Shown piece by piece: positions 1 through 8,983 of a DNA stretch of 59,590 nucleotides. This stretch comes from Oscillospiraceae bacterium. GTDB taxonomy: Bacteria > Bacillota > Clostridia > Oscillospirales > Ruminococcaceae. The DNA is taken from contig SVMW01000013.1 of the NCBI GenBank assembly GCA_015067215.1, positions 1 through 59,590 on the forward strand, read 5' to 3'. A model generated the notes under the pieces. The model saw only the letters and a list, made by a program, of their open reading frames with translations. It made no database searches and was not told the origin of the DNA. Within the stretch, counting starts at the first letter, position 1; each line of letters begins with the position of its first letter. Position numbers and translations under genes: made by a program.

Positions 1-114
1 CACTCTCACCGTATGCTCTTTTACATCTAACCAGGAGAAGTTCTTTACAAAGTTCAGTAAGTCCTCTGCAAGAGGAGTGCCCTTGTCAACTTTTTGAAGT
101 TCAATATCTTCCAT
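1..114 (-). CDS. N-terminal 38 residues of a probable GNAT-family acetyltransferase (runs off the window)
   Basis: An open frame starts at ATG 114-112 after a purine-rich AGAGAGGCAGG ribosome site and continues past base 1 with no stop. The visible residues begin MEDIELQKVDKGTPL and end with an FSWxxVKEHTVR-type stretch. I associate that stretch with the N-terminus of clostridial GNAT acetyltransferases, just before the acetyl-CoA-binding core. The core itself lies outside the window, so the assignment rests on a short resemblance only. It reads in the same direction as the polysaccharide export genes to its right but is separated from them by a terminator. Confidence 0.45.
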   Translation of the reverse strand, partial: MEDIELQKVDKGTPLAEDLLNFVKNFSWLDVKEHTVRV

Positions 115-226
115 TTTCCTGCCTCTCTTGTTTATCAAATTCAAATTTATCTGTCTGTTTATATATTACCATGCTGCAGTACAATGCACAACACAAACAA
201 CAAAGCAGGCATTGTTCCAAAAACTG

Positions 227-254
227 AAAAAGGACGGTTTTTACCGTCCTTTTT
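227..254 (-). terminator. Rho-independent terminator of the polysaccharide export operon
   Basis: The stem AAAAAGGACGGT pairs perfectly with ACCGTCCTTTTT across a four-T loop, and both flanks are A/T runs, so it can work in either direction. It lies 20 bp past the stop of the ABC ATPase gene. Confidence 0.85.
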
Positions 255-273
255 AATTTGAAATATTTGTTTT

Positions 274-1011
274 TTAATATTTGCTGCTGTATGCATCACA
301 TACTGTTTCGGCATCGCCTGTCATAATAACCTTGCCTTTTTCCAGCCAGGTTGCTTTGTTGCACATGCGTTTTACCTGTTCAATACTGTGGCTTACAAAG
401 ATAACTGTTGTGCCTGCGTCCAGAAGTTCCTGCATTCGTTTTTCGCATTTTTCCTGGAAAGCATAGTCGCCAACTGCCAGAATTTCGTCTGCAATAAGAA
501 TATCAGGCTTTGTTGCGGTTGCAATTGCAAAGGCAATACGGGCAACCATACCTGAGGAATAGTTTTTAAGCGGAACGTCAAGAAATTCGTGAAGTTCGGA
601 AAAATCAACAATGTCATCAAACTTTTCCATCATGTGTTCTTTGGAAAAACCAAGCACCGCACCGTTGAGGAATATATTTTCCCTTGCGGTAAGGTCCATG
701 TCAAAGCCTGCGCCAAGTTCAATCAGCGGAGCGATTGTGCCGTTTACCTTAACAGAGCCTTCGGTTGGCTTGAAAACGCCTGCAACGGTTTTAAGCAGTG
801 TGGACTTGCCGCTGCCGTTGATGCCCACAAGGCCGTAAAAATCGCCTTTTTCAATTTCCAGGCTTACATTTCTCAAAGCCCAGAATTCTTCAAAGTGCAA
901 AGCACCTTTTGTGAATTTGAGAAAATATTCCTTAAGGCTGTCAACTCTTTCTTTAGCAAGGTTAAAACGGATGCCAAGGTCTTTAACTTCCACCATAGTT
1001 TTTTTATCCAT
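274..1011 (-). CDS. Polysaccharide/teichoic-acid export ABC transporter, ATP-binding protein (Wzt/TagH type)
   Basis: This 245-residue ABC ATPase has Walker A GINGSGKST near residue 64, signature YSSGM near 150 and Walker B ILIADE near 170. The conserved GAGFDMDLTARENIFLNG block is characteristic of the polyol/teichoic acid and O-antigen exporters (Wzt, KpsT, TagH, RfbE). It should power export of an undecaprenyl-linked surface glycan through the permease encoded immediately upstream (13-bp gap). It is the short form without the C-terminal glycan-binding domain of long Wzt proteins. Start 1011 follows AAGGAGGG at good spacing. It is the last gene of an rfbC-permease-ATPase operon. The polymer cannot be named from these genes alone. 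Confidence 0.9.
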   Translation of the reverse strand: MDKKTMVEVKDLGIRFNLAKERVDSLKEYFLKFTKGALHFEEFWALRNVSLEIEKGDFYGLVGINGSGKSTLLKTVAGVFKPTEGSVKVNGTIAPLIELGAGFDMDLTARENIFLNGAVLGFSKEHMMEKFDDIVDFSELHEFLDVPLKNYSSGMVARIAFAIATATKPDILIADEILAVGDYAFQEKCEKRMQELLDAGTTVIFVSHSIEQVKRMCNKATWLEKGKVIMTGDAETVCDAYSSKY

Positions 1012-1024
1012 AGTTTAACCCTCC

Positions 1025-1816
1025 TTAAATGTAAAGAATAAAGCTGTCCTGACCTTTTTTAAAGGTGATACAGCCCACAATCATAGCAATTGCTGCACAC
1101 AGAGCACAGATGAAAATGTGGTTGAAGCTGAAAAACTCACCGCGCAGCACAACCTGTCTGAAAGCGTCAATGTACCAGTAGATAGGGTTGAGGTTGATGA
1201 TGAACTGCATTGGTGTGTTGTCCAGAATACTTACAGGGTAGAACACTGCGGAAGCATACATGAGTGCTGTTGTGAAAACGCTCCACAAATGAATGATATC
1301 GCGGAAAAAGATTGCACTGGAAGAAAGGAACAAGCCTACACCAAGGCTGAACACAAACAGTGTAACCATAGGGTACAAAGCAAGGATAAAGGTTGCATAG
1401 AACTTTGCACCTGTCAGAACCATAACAATCAGCAGTGCGATAAGGGAAAAACACATATTGATAAAGGAAAAACAGCTTTTTTCCAGCGGGAATATGTATT
1501 TTGGCACATACACCTTTTTGATAAGCGGTGCGTATCCGATAACACTTTCCATTGCCATGGATGTGCTTTCGGTAAAATAGTTGAAGATAAGCTGACCGCT
1601 GAGAATATAAACAGGGTAGTTTTCGATATCAAAACGGAAAAAGTAGCTGAAAACAAGGGTAAGCACAATCATCATCATAAGCGGATTGAGCACGCTCCAC
1701 AGAATACCAAGGGTGGAACGGCGGTATTTTACCTTGATATCACGCTGAATAAGGTTCTGCAGCAAAAAGCGGTATTTATAAAACATCGCAAATCTGCGTG
1801 TCATTTTTTTAATCAT
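1025..1816 (-). CDS. Polysaccharide/teichoic-acid export ABC transporter, permease (Wzm/TagG type)
   Basis: This 263-residue integral membrane protein has about six hydrophobic segments and belongs to the ABC-2 permease family. The region around residues 20-60 (NLIQRDIKVKYR, then LGILWSVLNPL) is the hallmark of Wzm/TagG/RfbD exporters, and the RDIIHLW block near residue 172 matches the conserved cytoplasmic loop. It forms the channel for glycan export with the ATPase downstream (13 bp) and follows rfbC by 15 bp, so the three genes very likely share a transcript. GAGGTCAG precedes the start. Confidence 0.9.
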   Translation of the reverse strand: MIKKMTRRFAMFYKYRFLLQNLIQRDIKVKYRRSTLGILWSVLNPLMMMIVLTLVFSYFFRFDIENYPVYILSGQLIFNYFTESTSMAMESVIGYAPLIKKVYVPKYIFPLEKSCFSFINMCFSLIALLIVMVLTGAKFYATFILALYPMVTLFVFSLGVGLFLSSSAIFFRDIIHLWSVFTTALMYASAVFYPVSILDNTPMQFIINLNPIYWYIDAFRQVVLRGEFFSFNHIFICALCAAIAMIVGCITFKKGQDSFILYI

Positions 1817-1831
1817 AAAACTGACCTCGGA

Positions 1832-2398
1832 TTAATATTTTTTAAAACATTCAAATGTCTGCTGGGCAAAAGGTGTGTGAACCTGGTCTTTTGCACTCAG
1901 TTTGATTTCGCAGTCAACCTGTGGCCATTCCACATTGACAGTTGCATCGTTGTATGGTATGCCGCCTTCTGCTTTTGGGTTGTAAACGTCTGTGCATTTG
2001 TAAACAAATTCTGCTTCGTCACTCAGAACAAGAAAACCGTGTGCAAAGCCTTCAGGCACATAAAACTGCATTTTGTTTTCGTCGCTCAAAGTTACACCAT
2101 ACCATTTGCCAAAGGTTTTGCTGTTTGGGCGGCAGTCAACTGCAACGTCAAAAACCTCACCTTTGATAACGCGCACAAGTTTGCCCTGTGTGTTTTCTGT
2201 CTGAAAATGCAGGCCGCGCAGCACGCCCTTGCTGCTTTTGGAATGATTGTCCTGAACAAATTCCTTGTCGATGCCTGCAGCTGCAAATTCATCCTTGTGG
2301 TATGTTTCCATAAAGAAGCCGCGGTCATCACCGAAAACTGTCGGTTTAACAACAACGAGACCTTCGATTTCGTTTTTTATAAATTCAAATTTAGCCAT
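1832..2398 (-). CDS. rfbC: dTDP-4-dehydrorhamnose 3,5-epimerase
   Basis: The 188-residue length and motifs fit RfbC/RmlC. The catalytic histidine is in RGLHFQ (about residue 62), the VRVIKGEVFDVAVDCR strand follows, and PEGFAHGF and the catalytic-tyrosine segment FVYKCTDVYNP come later. The enzyme converts dTDP-4-keto-6-deoxyglucose to dTDP-4-keto-rhamnose in dTDP-L-rhamnose synthesis in the cytoplasm. rfbA, rfbB and rfbD are not in the window. Its place at the head of the export operon suggests the exported glycan contains rhamnose or a related deoxysugar. Confidence 0.93.
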   Translation of the reverse strand: MAKFEFIKNEIEGLVVVKPTVFGDDRGFFMETYHKDEFAAAGIDKEFVQDNHSKSSKGVLRGLHFQTENTQGKLVRVIKGEVFDVAVDCRPNSKTFGKWYGVTLSDENKMQFYVPEGFAHGFLVLSDEAEFVYKCTDVYNPKAEGGIPYNDATVNVEWPQVDCEIKLSAKDQVHTPFAQQTFECFKKY

Positions 2399-2490
2399 AA
2401 TAACCTCCCGGTTAAATGTATTTATTTAACATAAATTTATTACATATTTATACAGGATAAATAATACCACAAATATATATTTTTTTCAAC

Positions 2491-2511
2491 AAAAAAACAC
2501 CCCTCAGGGTG
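2491..2511 (-). terminator. Short terminator downstream of the SpoIIQ-like gene
   Basis: On the minus strand, a five-pair stem CACCC/GGGTG is followed by seven T residues. It lies in the 271-bp gap between the M23 gene and rfbC. Apart from this hairpin I see nothing in that gap but AT-rich sequence that should carry the rfbC promoter. Confidence 0.6.
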
Positions 2512-2669
2512 AAAGTTTAAAGGATAAAACAGCATGCACGGCCCTGCGGGAAATATTGAAATGCCGTGTTGTATAACTGATAACAGACATGCGGCAGATG
2601 CTATGTTTATATGTACAGGCGGATATAACCGCCCGTATGCTTTGAATTTTATATGGAGGAAAAGAAATA

Positions 2670-3401
2670 TCACTGCTTAAGATAATCGTAAGGGTCACAG
2701 TAGCTGCCGTTTTTCAGTATTTCAAGGTGGATATGGCTTTCTTTGCCGCTTTCAAGAGGAATTTCCCCGACAACACCAATAACATCACCCTGATTTACCG
2801 CTGTGCCTTTTTTAGCAAGCATGTTTGTGCCAAGGCCGCAGTAACGCACAACATATTCTCCGCTGTCAATCTCCACAATGCTGCCAAGCATGCCGTCCTC
2901 GTAAACATTTATAACCTTGCCGGCCGAAGATGCTTTTACGGCGGTGTCCCTGCTGGAGCGGATGTCGATGCCGTTGTGGGTACGCCAGTCGTCCATTGTT
3001 TTGTTGTAAACCAGTTCATCGCCGCTGAAAGCAGCAAAAATTTCACCGTTTACAGGCAGCACAAAACTCTGCTGCGCCTGCTGTGCTGCGCTTTCTTGTG
3101 CCACATCACCGGCAGAAGCGGTAACATCTTCGCTTTCAGGCTGAACTTCTGAGGAAGCGGAGGGTTTGTCTTTAAGAGGAACATTATCCGCTTCGTTGTG
3201 TACATCAAGGGCGGGTTCCTCCGATGAAACATCGTTTTCTGCAGCAGGCGGCTGAATGTTCTGCTGTTCCAGCTTATCGTTTATATCGTTGATTGTATAA
3301 AAAGACAATGCTCCTGCGGCAACCACACAGGCGGCAAGAATTATCATAACGGCATTTCCTTTAATCATTTCTCCCAGCGAGCCGAAAAGAGTTTTTTTCA
3401 T
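2670..3401 (-). CDS. Membrane-anchored M23 peptidase, SpoIIQ-like
   Basis: This 243-residue protein has one N-terminal membrane segment (about residues 18-36), a low-complexity acidic linker (about 50-115) and a C-terminal LytM/M23 domain. Zinc-site residues are visible as HNGID near residue 142 and HIHLE near 224, so the metal site looks intact, unlike the degenerate SpoIIQ of Bacillus subtilis. Size and layout match clostridial SpoIIQ, the forespore-side partner of SpoIIIAH in the engulfment channel. A generic LytM endopeptidase is the alternative. It is monocistronic, with GAAAGGGA before the start. The family call is firm; the sporulation role is inferred from architecture. Confidence 0.75.
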   Translation of the reverse strand: MKKTLFGSLGEMIKGNAVMIILAACVVAAGALSFYTINDINDKLEQQNIQPPAAENDVSSEEPALDVHNEADNVPLKDKPSASSEVQPESEDVTASAGDVAQESAAQQAQQSFVLPVNGEIFAAFSGDELVYNKTMDDWRTHNGIDIRSSRDTAVKASSAGKVINVYEDGMLGSIVEIDSGEYVVRYCGLGTNMLAKKGTAVNQGDVIGVVGEIPLESGKESHIHLEILKNGSYCDPYDYLKQ

Positions 3402-3501
3402 AATATATCCCTTTCAAATTTTGTTTTGCATATATTGTTTGCAAAACAGACAATGTTATTCATACAAAATGGCAATAATACGGCATCAGGGACAATAAAG
3501 A

Positions 3502-3530
3502 TTGTTTTAAAAACCCGTATATGATAAAAT
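3502..3530 (+). promoter_or_regulatory. Probable sigma-A promoter of the mannosyltransferase gene
   Basis: TTGTTT and TAAAAT are separated by 17 bp. The -10 element ends 34 bp before the start codon at 3565. Confidence 0.5.
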
Positions 3531-3564
3531 GATAAAATAAATTAAATGAGTTTGGGAGAAAACA

Positions 3565-6561
3565 ATGCTCACAAATATACTGGTTTCAATTATATACTGT
3601 GCTGTGTGCACATTTGTATACTGTTGTCTTGAAAAACAAAAAGGCGACAGGGAGATAATTAACAAATGGCTGTTTGCTGCTTTGATTGTGCTGGCTGCAG
3701 GAGTCAGGGTGTGGTACGGTTTCAGGGATTACTTTTTCACCTACGACATGGGCACCTTCAAGGCCTGGGGCAGCTATGCGGCAAACTACGGCTTCAGGGA
3801 AATGTACAATATGGATATTTTTCTGGATTATCCTCCGGGATATATCTATGTGCTGTATCTGCTGGAAAAACTGCGCGGACTTCTGTCGCTGGGCTTTGAC
3901 AGCATTGGCTGCACCTTCCTGTTCAAACTGCCGGCAATGATTGCCGACTTCGGCTGTGCTGCCCTTGTTTATACAGCGGCAAAACAGCACGGCACAAAAG
4001 ATTTTGCAAGGTTTGGCTGCCTTGTGTTTCTGTTTATGCCTGCAGTAATTTACAACAGCAGTGTATGGGGACAGGTGGAAAGCATCTATCTGCTGTTTGT
4101 GGCACTCAGCTTTTACTTTGCGATAAAAAACAAAACTGTATTTGCAGCTTTGTGTTATGCCGTTGCGCTTGTTACAAAACCACAGGCACTTATGTTTGGA
4201 CTTGTGCTGTTGTTCTACATAATCATAACAAAAAGCGTAAAAGAATTTTTAAAGGCTGCTGCTGTGGGCGGCGGTGCGTTTTATGCACTTGTGCTGCCAT
4301 GCTGTCAGAGTTTTACCGATATAACCTGGGTGGCAAAGCTGTACTTTGACACAATGCAGGGGTATAAATACTTTACTGTAAATGCCTATAATATCTACCA
4401 CACAATCGGCCTTAACTGGAAGGATATTGACACAGCCCGTTTCGGCAGCATAAACACCTGGGTTGTTGCGCTTGTTGTCTGCCTGGCGGCATTTGTTATG
4501 CTTAAGGGCAAAGGTAAAGACCGCTATTTTGCCAGCGGTGCACTGACGGCGGTTATGGTGTTTGCGCTGTGCACAATGATGCACGAAAGATACCTTTATC
4601 CTGCAATAATCATGCTGGTTATGGCATTTGCGGTAAGCGGCAAAAAACAGTATCTTGCATTTTCGGCACTTTTCGGCAGTCTGGTTTACTTTAATTCTGC
4701 CTGTGTAATGGCAACCTACTATGGAACTTTCAAAGTTGCTCCTCAGTGGGAAAAGGCGGCAGGCGTGGTTATGACAGCTGCGGCTTTGTGCTATGCTGCA
4801 TGGCTGGTTTACGACACAGCAAAACAGGCCAGGGCCGACCTTGCAAAATATATGAAGACGGAATATGCGGTGGCGGCTGTAACGGCAATATATGCCTTTG
4901 TTGCACTTACGGGCCTTGGCAGCACCGCAGCTCCCCAAAGTTTTTATCAGTCAACAGAAGACAGCAACAGCTTTGTGGTGTCCTTTGACTTTGCCTCAGA
5001 CATTGAAGAAATTTATGTCTATTCAGGCCTTGGTGACGAGGCAGTACAGCCTTACGGAAGGAAAACCTGCGGCGAATTTGAAATTGCAGTGTCACACAAT
5101 GGCACTGATTATGAATACCTCACCGATTTAAACGGATTTTCGGTATATACCTGGAAAAAGGTTTCCGCACAGGCGCAGCAGATTATGGCTGTTAAGATAA
5201 CTGCAAAAAATGCAGGTGCGGTACTGCACGAAATTGTCTTTAAGGACACAGAGGGCAATGTGATAAAAGGACAGCTCAGAGATGCTGTTATTGACGAAGC
5301 CAACCCGTACACAGCGGCGCGTGCATTTGACGAACAGCACACCGCACCGAAAGACACAAGCTATTACTACTCAATGTATTTCGATGAAATCTACCACGGC
5401 AGAACCGCCTACGAACAGATTCACGATCTGCAGATATACGAAACAACCCACCCGCCTCTTGGCAAAATACTCATCAGCATAGGCATATCCCTGTTTGGTA
5501 TGACCCCATTTGGCTGGCGAATAGTGGGGGCACTGTGCGGGGTTGTAATGCTGCCTGTAATGTATCTGCTGGCAAAAGCCCTTGCAGGCAAAAAGGCAGG
5601 GATGTGGGCCTGCATGCTTATGGCACTGGACTTTATGCATCTTACCCAGACCAGAATTTCCACCGTTGATACCTATGTTGTGCTGTTTGTAATGCTGACA
5701 TTTCTGTTTATGGTTTACTACTGGAAAACCCCGTTCGGCAATGTTAAAAAAGAATGGCTCAACCTGCTTTTAAGCGGTGTGTTTATGGGCTGTGCCGTTG
5801 CAAGCAAATGGAACGGTGCATACCCCATGATTGCCCTTGCGGCAATGTTCTTTGTGTGCATAGGGTTTAAATATAAAAACAGCGGCAGACAGAAAATCGA
5901 CAGGATATATGTTATAAAAACCCTTGCGTACTGCTGTTTTGCATTTGTGGCGGTGCCTTTTGTGATATACCTTGCTAGCCACCTTGCAGTTATTGATGCC
6001 TATACATTCAGCGATTTTATCCGTCAGTTTATCAACTGGCAGCAGAACATGTACAATTACCATGCAAATCTTGTGGCAGAACATTTCTTCTCCTCAATGT
6101 GGTACACCTGGCCGTTCTGTATAAAACCGATATGGTTTGCTGTTGCAACACTTGAAAACGGCTGGATAAGTACAATTTCTTCCTTTGGCAACCCGCTTAT
6201 CTGGGCACTTACACCTTTTGCGGCGGCGTACTGCCTGTTCAGAGGCGTGAAGGACAGAAAAGTAAACTGCCTGTTTGCCTCCCTTGGCTATCTGGCATCG
6301 TATGTGCCGTGGATGGCGGTGACACGACTGTGCTTTATCTACCATTATTTCCCCTGTGCAATGTTTGGCATTGTGTGTATGGCAATAATGTTCCGCGATT
6401 TTGCCAAATCAAAACCTGTGGTCAGCAAGGCTGTATGGGTTTACATTGCACTCTGTCTTGTGGTGTTTGTAATGTTTTTGCCTGTCACAAGCGGCTTTGC
6501 AGCACCAAGAGGATATATAAACTTTCTCGAAATGCTGCCGCAGTGGTTTTTTGTGAACTGA
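3565..6561 (+). CDS. Large two-module GT-C glycosyltransferase with a C-terminal PMT (protein O-mannosyltransferase) module
   Basis: The 998 residues fall into three parts. Residues 1-440 are a multi-spanning GT-C module with YDMGTF and YPPGY signatures. Residues 450-600 form a soluble beta-rich segment that could be an F5/8-type carbohydrate-binding fold. Residues 600-998 are a PMT/ArnT-like module with FDEIYHGRTAYE and ETTHPPLGK, both typical of dolichyl-phosphate-mannose-protein mannosyltransferases, and a C-terminal hydrophobic bundle. It probably transfers a sugar from a polyprenyl-phosphate donor to secreted proteins or a wall polymer. The fusion of two GT-C modules makes it about twice the usual length. 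GGGAGAAAAC precedes the start. The glycerophosphodiesterase gene follows 61 bp later. Confidence 0.82.
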   Translation: MLTNILVSIIYCAVCTFVYCCLEKQKGDREIINKWLFAALIVLAAGVRVWYGFRDYFFTYDMGTFKAWGSYAANYGFREMYNMDIFLDYPPGYIYVLYLLEKLRGLLSLGFDSIGCTFLFKLPAMIADFGCAALVYTAAKQHGTKDFARFGCLVFLFMPAVIYNSSVWGQVESIYLLFVALSFYFAIKNKTVFAALCYAVALVTKPQALMFGLVLLFYIIITKSVKEFLKAAAVGGGAFYALVLPCCQSFTDITWVAKLYFDTMQGYKYFTVNAYNIYHTIGLNWKDIDTARFGSINTWVVALVVCLAAFVMLKGKGKDRYFASGALTAVMVFALCTMMHERYLYPAIIMLVMAFAVSGKKQYLAFSALFGSLVYFNSACVMATYYGTFKVAPQWEKAAGVVMTAAALCYAAWLVYDTAKQARADLAKYMKTEYAVAAVTAIYAFVALTGLGSTAAPQSFYQSTEDSNSFVVSFDFASDIEEIYVYSGLGDEAVQPYGRKTCGEFEIAVSHNGTDYEYLTDLNGFSVYTWKKVSAQAQQIMAVKITAKNAGAVLHEIVFKDTEGNVIKGQLRDAVIDEANPYTAARAFDEQHTAPKDTSYYYSMYFDEIYHGRTAYEQIHDLQIYETTHPPLGKILISIGISLFGMTPFGWRIVGALCGVVMLPVMYLLAKALAGKKAGMWACMLMALDFMHLTQTRISTVDTYVVLFVMLTFLFMVYYWKTPFGNVKKEWLNLLLSGVFMGCAVASKWNGAYPMIALAAMFFVCIGFKYKNSGRQKIDRIYVIKTLAYCCFAFVAVPFVIYLASHLAVIDAYTFSDFIRQFINWQQNMYNYHANLVAEHFFSSMWYTWPFCIKPIWFAVATLENGWISTISSFGNPLIWALTPFAAAYCLFRGVKDRKVNCLFASLGYLASYVPWMAVTRLCFIYHYFPCAMFGIVCMAIMFRDFAKSKPVVSKAVWVYIALCLVVFVMFLPVTSGFAAPRGYINFLEMLPQWFFVN

Positions 6562-6622
6562 TAAAAACAATCTGTTTTACCTTAGCGGGCAACAGCAGTT
6601 GCCGTAAGAAAAGGAGAAGTAT

Positions 6623-7465
6623 ATGACTAAAATTAAAAAACCGTTAAAAATTATTATTGCTGTTGTTCTGGTGCTGTGTTTTCTGTTTTTATTTCTTATA
6701 GCACCAAGAATGACAGGCAAACCTGACATGTCCGCATTTGAAGGTGTGCGTTTTGCCCACAGGGGCTATTTTGACAACGAAAAAGGCGTGCCTGAAAACT
6801 CTCTGCCTTCCTTTGAAGCTGCAATCGGAAAAGGTTTTGGCATTGAGCTGGACGTTCAGCTTTCTTCCGATGGTGTAGCAATGGTTTTCCACGATGCAGA
6901 CCTCAGCCGTATGTGCGGAGTGGAAGGCAAAATATGGGAATATACCTGCAGTGAACTTCAGCAGATGAAGTTGATGGACAGCAGCGAGACAATTCCTACA
7001 CTGCAGCAGGCAATGGACCTTATCGGCGGCAGAACACCTGTGCTGGTTGAATATAAAATGGACCGCGTGGACACCAATGTGTGTGTAAAAGGCAATGAAA
7101 TTCTGCAGGAATATGACGGAACATACTGCATACAGGCCTTTGACCCGCGCGCAGTTATGTGGTACAAAAAGAATGCTCCTGAAGTTGTCCGCGGACAGCT
7201 TTGTCAGGAATACTGGAAAGACGAAAAGTATGACGGTAAGGCACTGTACCTTGCTTTGACATATATGGTTTCCAACGTTGCAGCAAGACCGGACTTTATC
7301 AGCTACAAATTTACCGATGCTGACAATATTTCCCTTAACCTGTGCAGACTTATGGGTGCACAAACAGCATGCTGGACACTGCGCAGTGAACAGGATTACA
7401 ACAGTGTAAAAGGCGGTTTTGATATGTACATATTTGACAGCTTTGATATTTCGGAATGTGAATAA
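6623..7465 (+). CDS. Membrane-anchored glycerophosphodiester phosphodiesterase (GDPD)
   Basis: The 280-residue protein has one N-terminal membrane segment (about residues 8-28) and a GDPD TIM barrel. The active-site series is present: HRG near residue 48, ENS near 61, ELDVQ near 76, and HD near 89. The family hydrolyses glycerophosphodiesters to glycerol-3-phosphate and an alcohol. The membrane anchor places the active site outside the cell, where it could trim teichoic acid or deacylated phospholipids. AAAAGGAGAAG precedes the start. It probably shares a transcript with the mannosyltransferase and ends at a strong terminator. Confidence 0.9.
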   Translation: MTKIKKPLKIIIAVVLVLCFLFLFLIAPRMTGKPDMSAFEGVRFAHRGYFDNEKGVPENSLPSFEAAIGKGFGIELDVQLSSDGVAMVFHDADLSRMCGVEGKIWEYTCSELQQMKLMDSSETIPTLQQAMDLIGGRTPVLVEYKMDRVDTNVCVKGNEILQEYDGTYCIQAFDPRAVMWYKKNAPEVVRGQLCQEYWKDEKYDGKALYLALTYMVSNVAARPDFISYKFTDADNISLNLCRLMGAQTACWTLRSEQDYNSVKGGFDMYIFDSFDISECE

Positions 7466-7478
7466 AATATAAAAAAGC

Positions 7479-7508
7479 AACTCCCCTGTAAAAACAGGGG
7501 AGTTTTGT
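7479..7508 (+). terminator. Rho-independent terminator between convergent genes
   Basis: AACTCCCCTGT pairs perfectly with ACAGGGGAGTT, followed by TTGTTTT, 14 bp past the GDPD stop. It may also serve the convergent MBOAT gene. Confidence 0.9.
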
Positions 7509-7549
7509 TTTATGTGTTATGGGCATTAAATTGTTTTGCTGCAGAGGGT

Positions 7550-8983
7550 TTAATAAGCACCGTAGATAAACGGGCTGCCGCCTGTGTAGCACAGGCCTAT
7601 GATAAGTCCGCAGAACACAAAGAATATAACCAGATGCCAGAACTTTGAAAGGTCAAGCAACGGGTAAAAACCTTCAACACAGCAGGTGTTCTGATGGTTT
7701 GGCTGATGTTTTATTCCGCGGGATTTTACCGCAGCCGCAATGGTGGAAACAGCAAGCACACCATAGGCAAAAAAGCTCCAGATGTACAGGTGTGTAATAC
7801 CGTCGCCTAAGGTGAAAATCTGTCTTAACACTACCATAGCCTGTGAGGTGGTTTCTATGCGGAAAAACACCCAGCACAGGGATGTAAAGGCAAAGGTAGC
7901 AACGGTGCATACAGCTGCCGAAAGGGCGGAATGTGCCTTTTTGCTGCTGTGGGTAAACCCAACCCACAGTTTGTGTACCGCAAGGCTTAATCCGTGCAGC
8001 AGCCCCCACAGAATATAGTTCCAGCTTGCACCGTGCCATATGCCGCCAAGCACCATTGTAAGCACAAGGTTTATATATGTTCTAACCTTTCCTTTGCGGT
8101 TGCCGCCAAGGGATATGTAAAGATATTCCTGCAGCCAGGATGAAAGGCTTATGTGCCAGCGTTTCCACAATTCTGTTACATTGCGGGAAAGATACGGCAG
8201 GTTAAAGTTTCTCGGCAGATTTATATCAAACATCTTTGCAATGCCTATTGCCATGTCGCTGTAACCTGAAAAGTCAAAGTATATCTGTGCGGAGTAGCTT
8301 AAAACTGCCAGCGTCACACTTATCCAGCTGAAAGCTTCCGGTGTGCTGTAAACCTGATTTACAAAAACCGAAAGCCTGTCTGCCAGCACCAGTTTTTTGA
8401 AAGCGCCGAAAGCGAAAATCTGCACCCCTGCAGAAAAACTGTTCCAGCCGGGGCGGCGCGCAGTTTCAAACTGGGCAAAAAAGTCTCCGCTGCGCTGTAC
8501 AGGCCCGCTTGTAAGTTTAGGGAAAAAGGACAGGTAAAGGGCAACATCAGCAAAATTCCTTGCTGTCAGTCTGCCTCTTTTTACATCTACAAGATAACTT
8601 ATGGCACTGAAAACATAAAAGGATATGCCAAGGGGAAGAATTATGTTAAGTGCGGTAAAATCGTCCCTGCCGACAAGACGGGCAAAGCTTTCCGCAAAAA
8701 AGTTGGTATATTTGAAATATCCCAGACATACAAGGGCAAATGCAACGCCTGCGGCAATGCGGCGGGTGTCCTTTGCACAAAGGTATGTCACAAAACTCAT
8801 AACGGCAAGCACTGCGGCAAAACGCACATCGGCATAAAGCACAAAGATATAGCTGGAAACAAGCAGGACTGCCTTTGAAAGTTTAATGCTTGTATTTTCG
8901 TTTTTTACAAATCTGCCGCACAGCCACAAAGCACAGAAAACAACAGCAGTAAAAGCGAAAAAGGTGAGGCTTATCATGTTCAT
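7550..8983 (-). CDS. MBOAT-family membrane-bound O-acyltransferase (AlgI/DltB-like)
   Basis: The 477 residues contain roughly ten membrane spans. The MBOAT core is seen as PLGISFYVFSAISYLVDV (about residues 113-130), FPKLTSGPVQR, FDFSGYSDMAIGIAKM, ELWKRWHISLSSWLQEY and the catalytic-histidine loop GGIWHGASW near residue 310. Such enzymes move acyl groups onto extracellular polysaccharides with a partner SGNH protein. That partner is encoded just upstream and overlaps by 4 bp. There is no dltA or dltC nearby, so alginate-type O-acetylation of an exported glycan is more likely than D-alanylation of teichoic acid. Confidence 0.9.
   Translation of the reverse strand: MNMISLTFFAFTAVVFCALWLCGRFVKNENTSIKLSKAVLLVSSYIFVLYADVRFAAVLAVMSFVTYLCAKDTRRIAAGVAFALVCLGYFKYTNFFAESFARLVGRDDFTALNIILPLGISFYVFSAISYLVDVKRGRLTARNFADVALYLSFFPKLTSGPVQRSGDFFAQFETARRPGWNSFSAGVQIFAFGAFKKLVLADRLSVFVNQVYSTPEAFSWISVTLAVLSYSAQIYFDFSGYSDMAIGIAKMFDINLPRNFNLPYLSRNVTELWKRWHISLSSWLQEYLYISLGGNRKGKVRTYINLVLTMVLGGIWHGASWNYILWGLLHGLSLAVHKLWVGFTHSSKKAHSALSAAVCTVATFAFTSLCWVFFRIETTSQAMVVLRQIFTLGDGITHLYIWSFFAYGVLAVSTIAAAVKSRGIKHQPNHQNTCCVEGFYPLLDLSKFWHLVIFFVFCGLIIGLCYTGGSPFIYGAY

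Noticed and set aside
1118-2434. A long plus-strand frame opposite the export permease and rfbC
   Set aside because: It is the shadow of two well-supported minus-strand genes and has no family features or ribosome site. Similar shadows opposite other genes were also left out.
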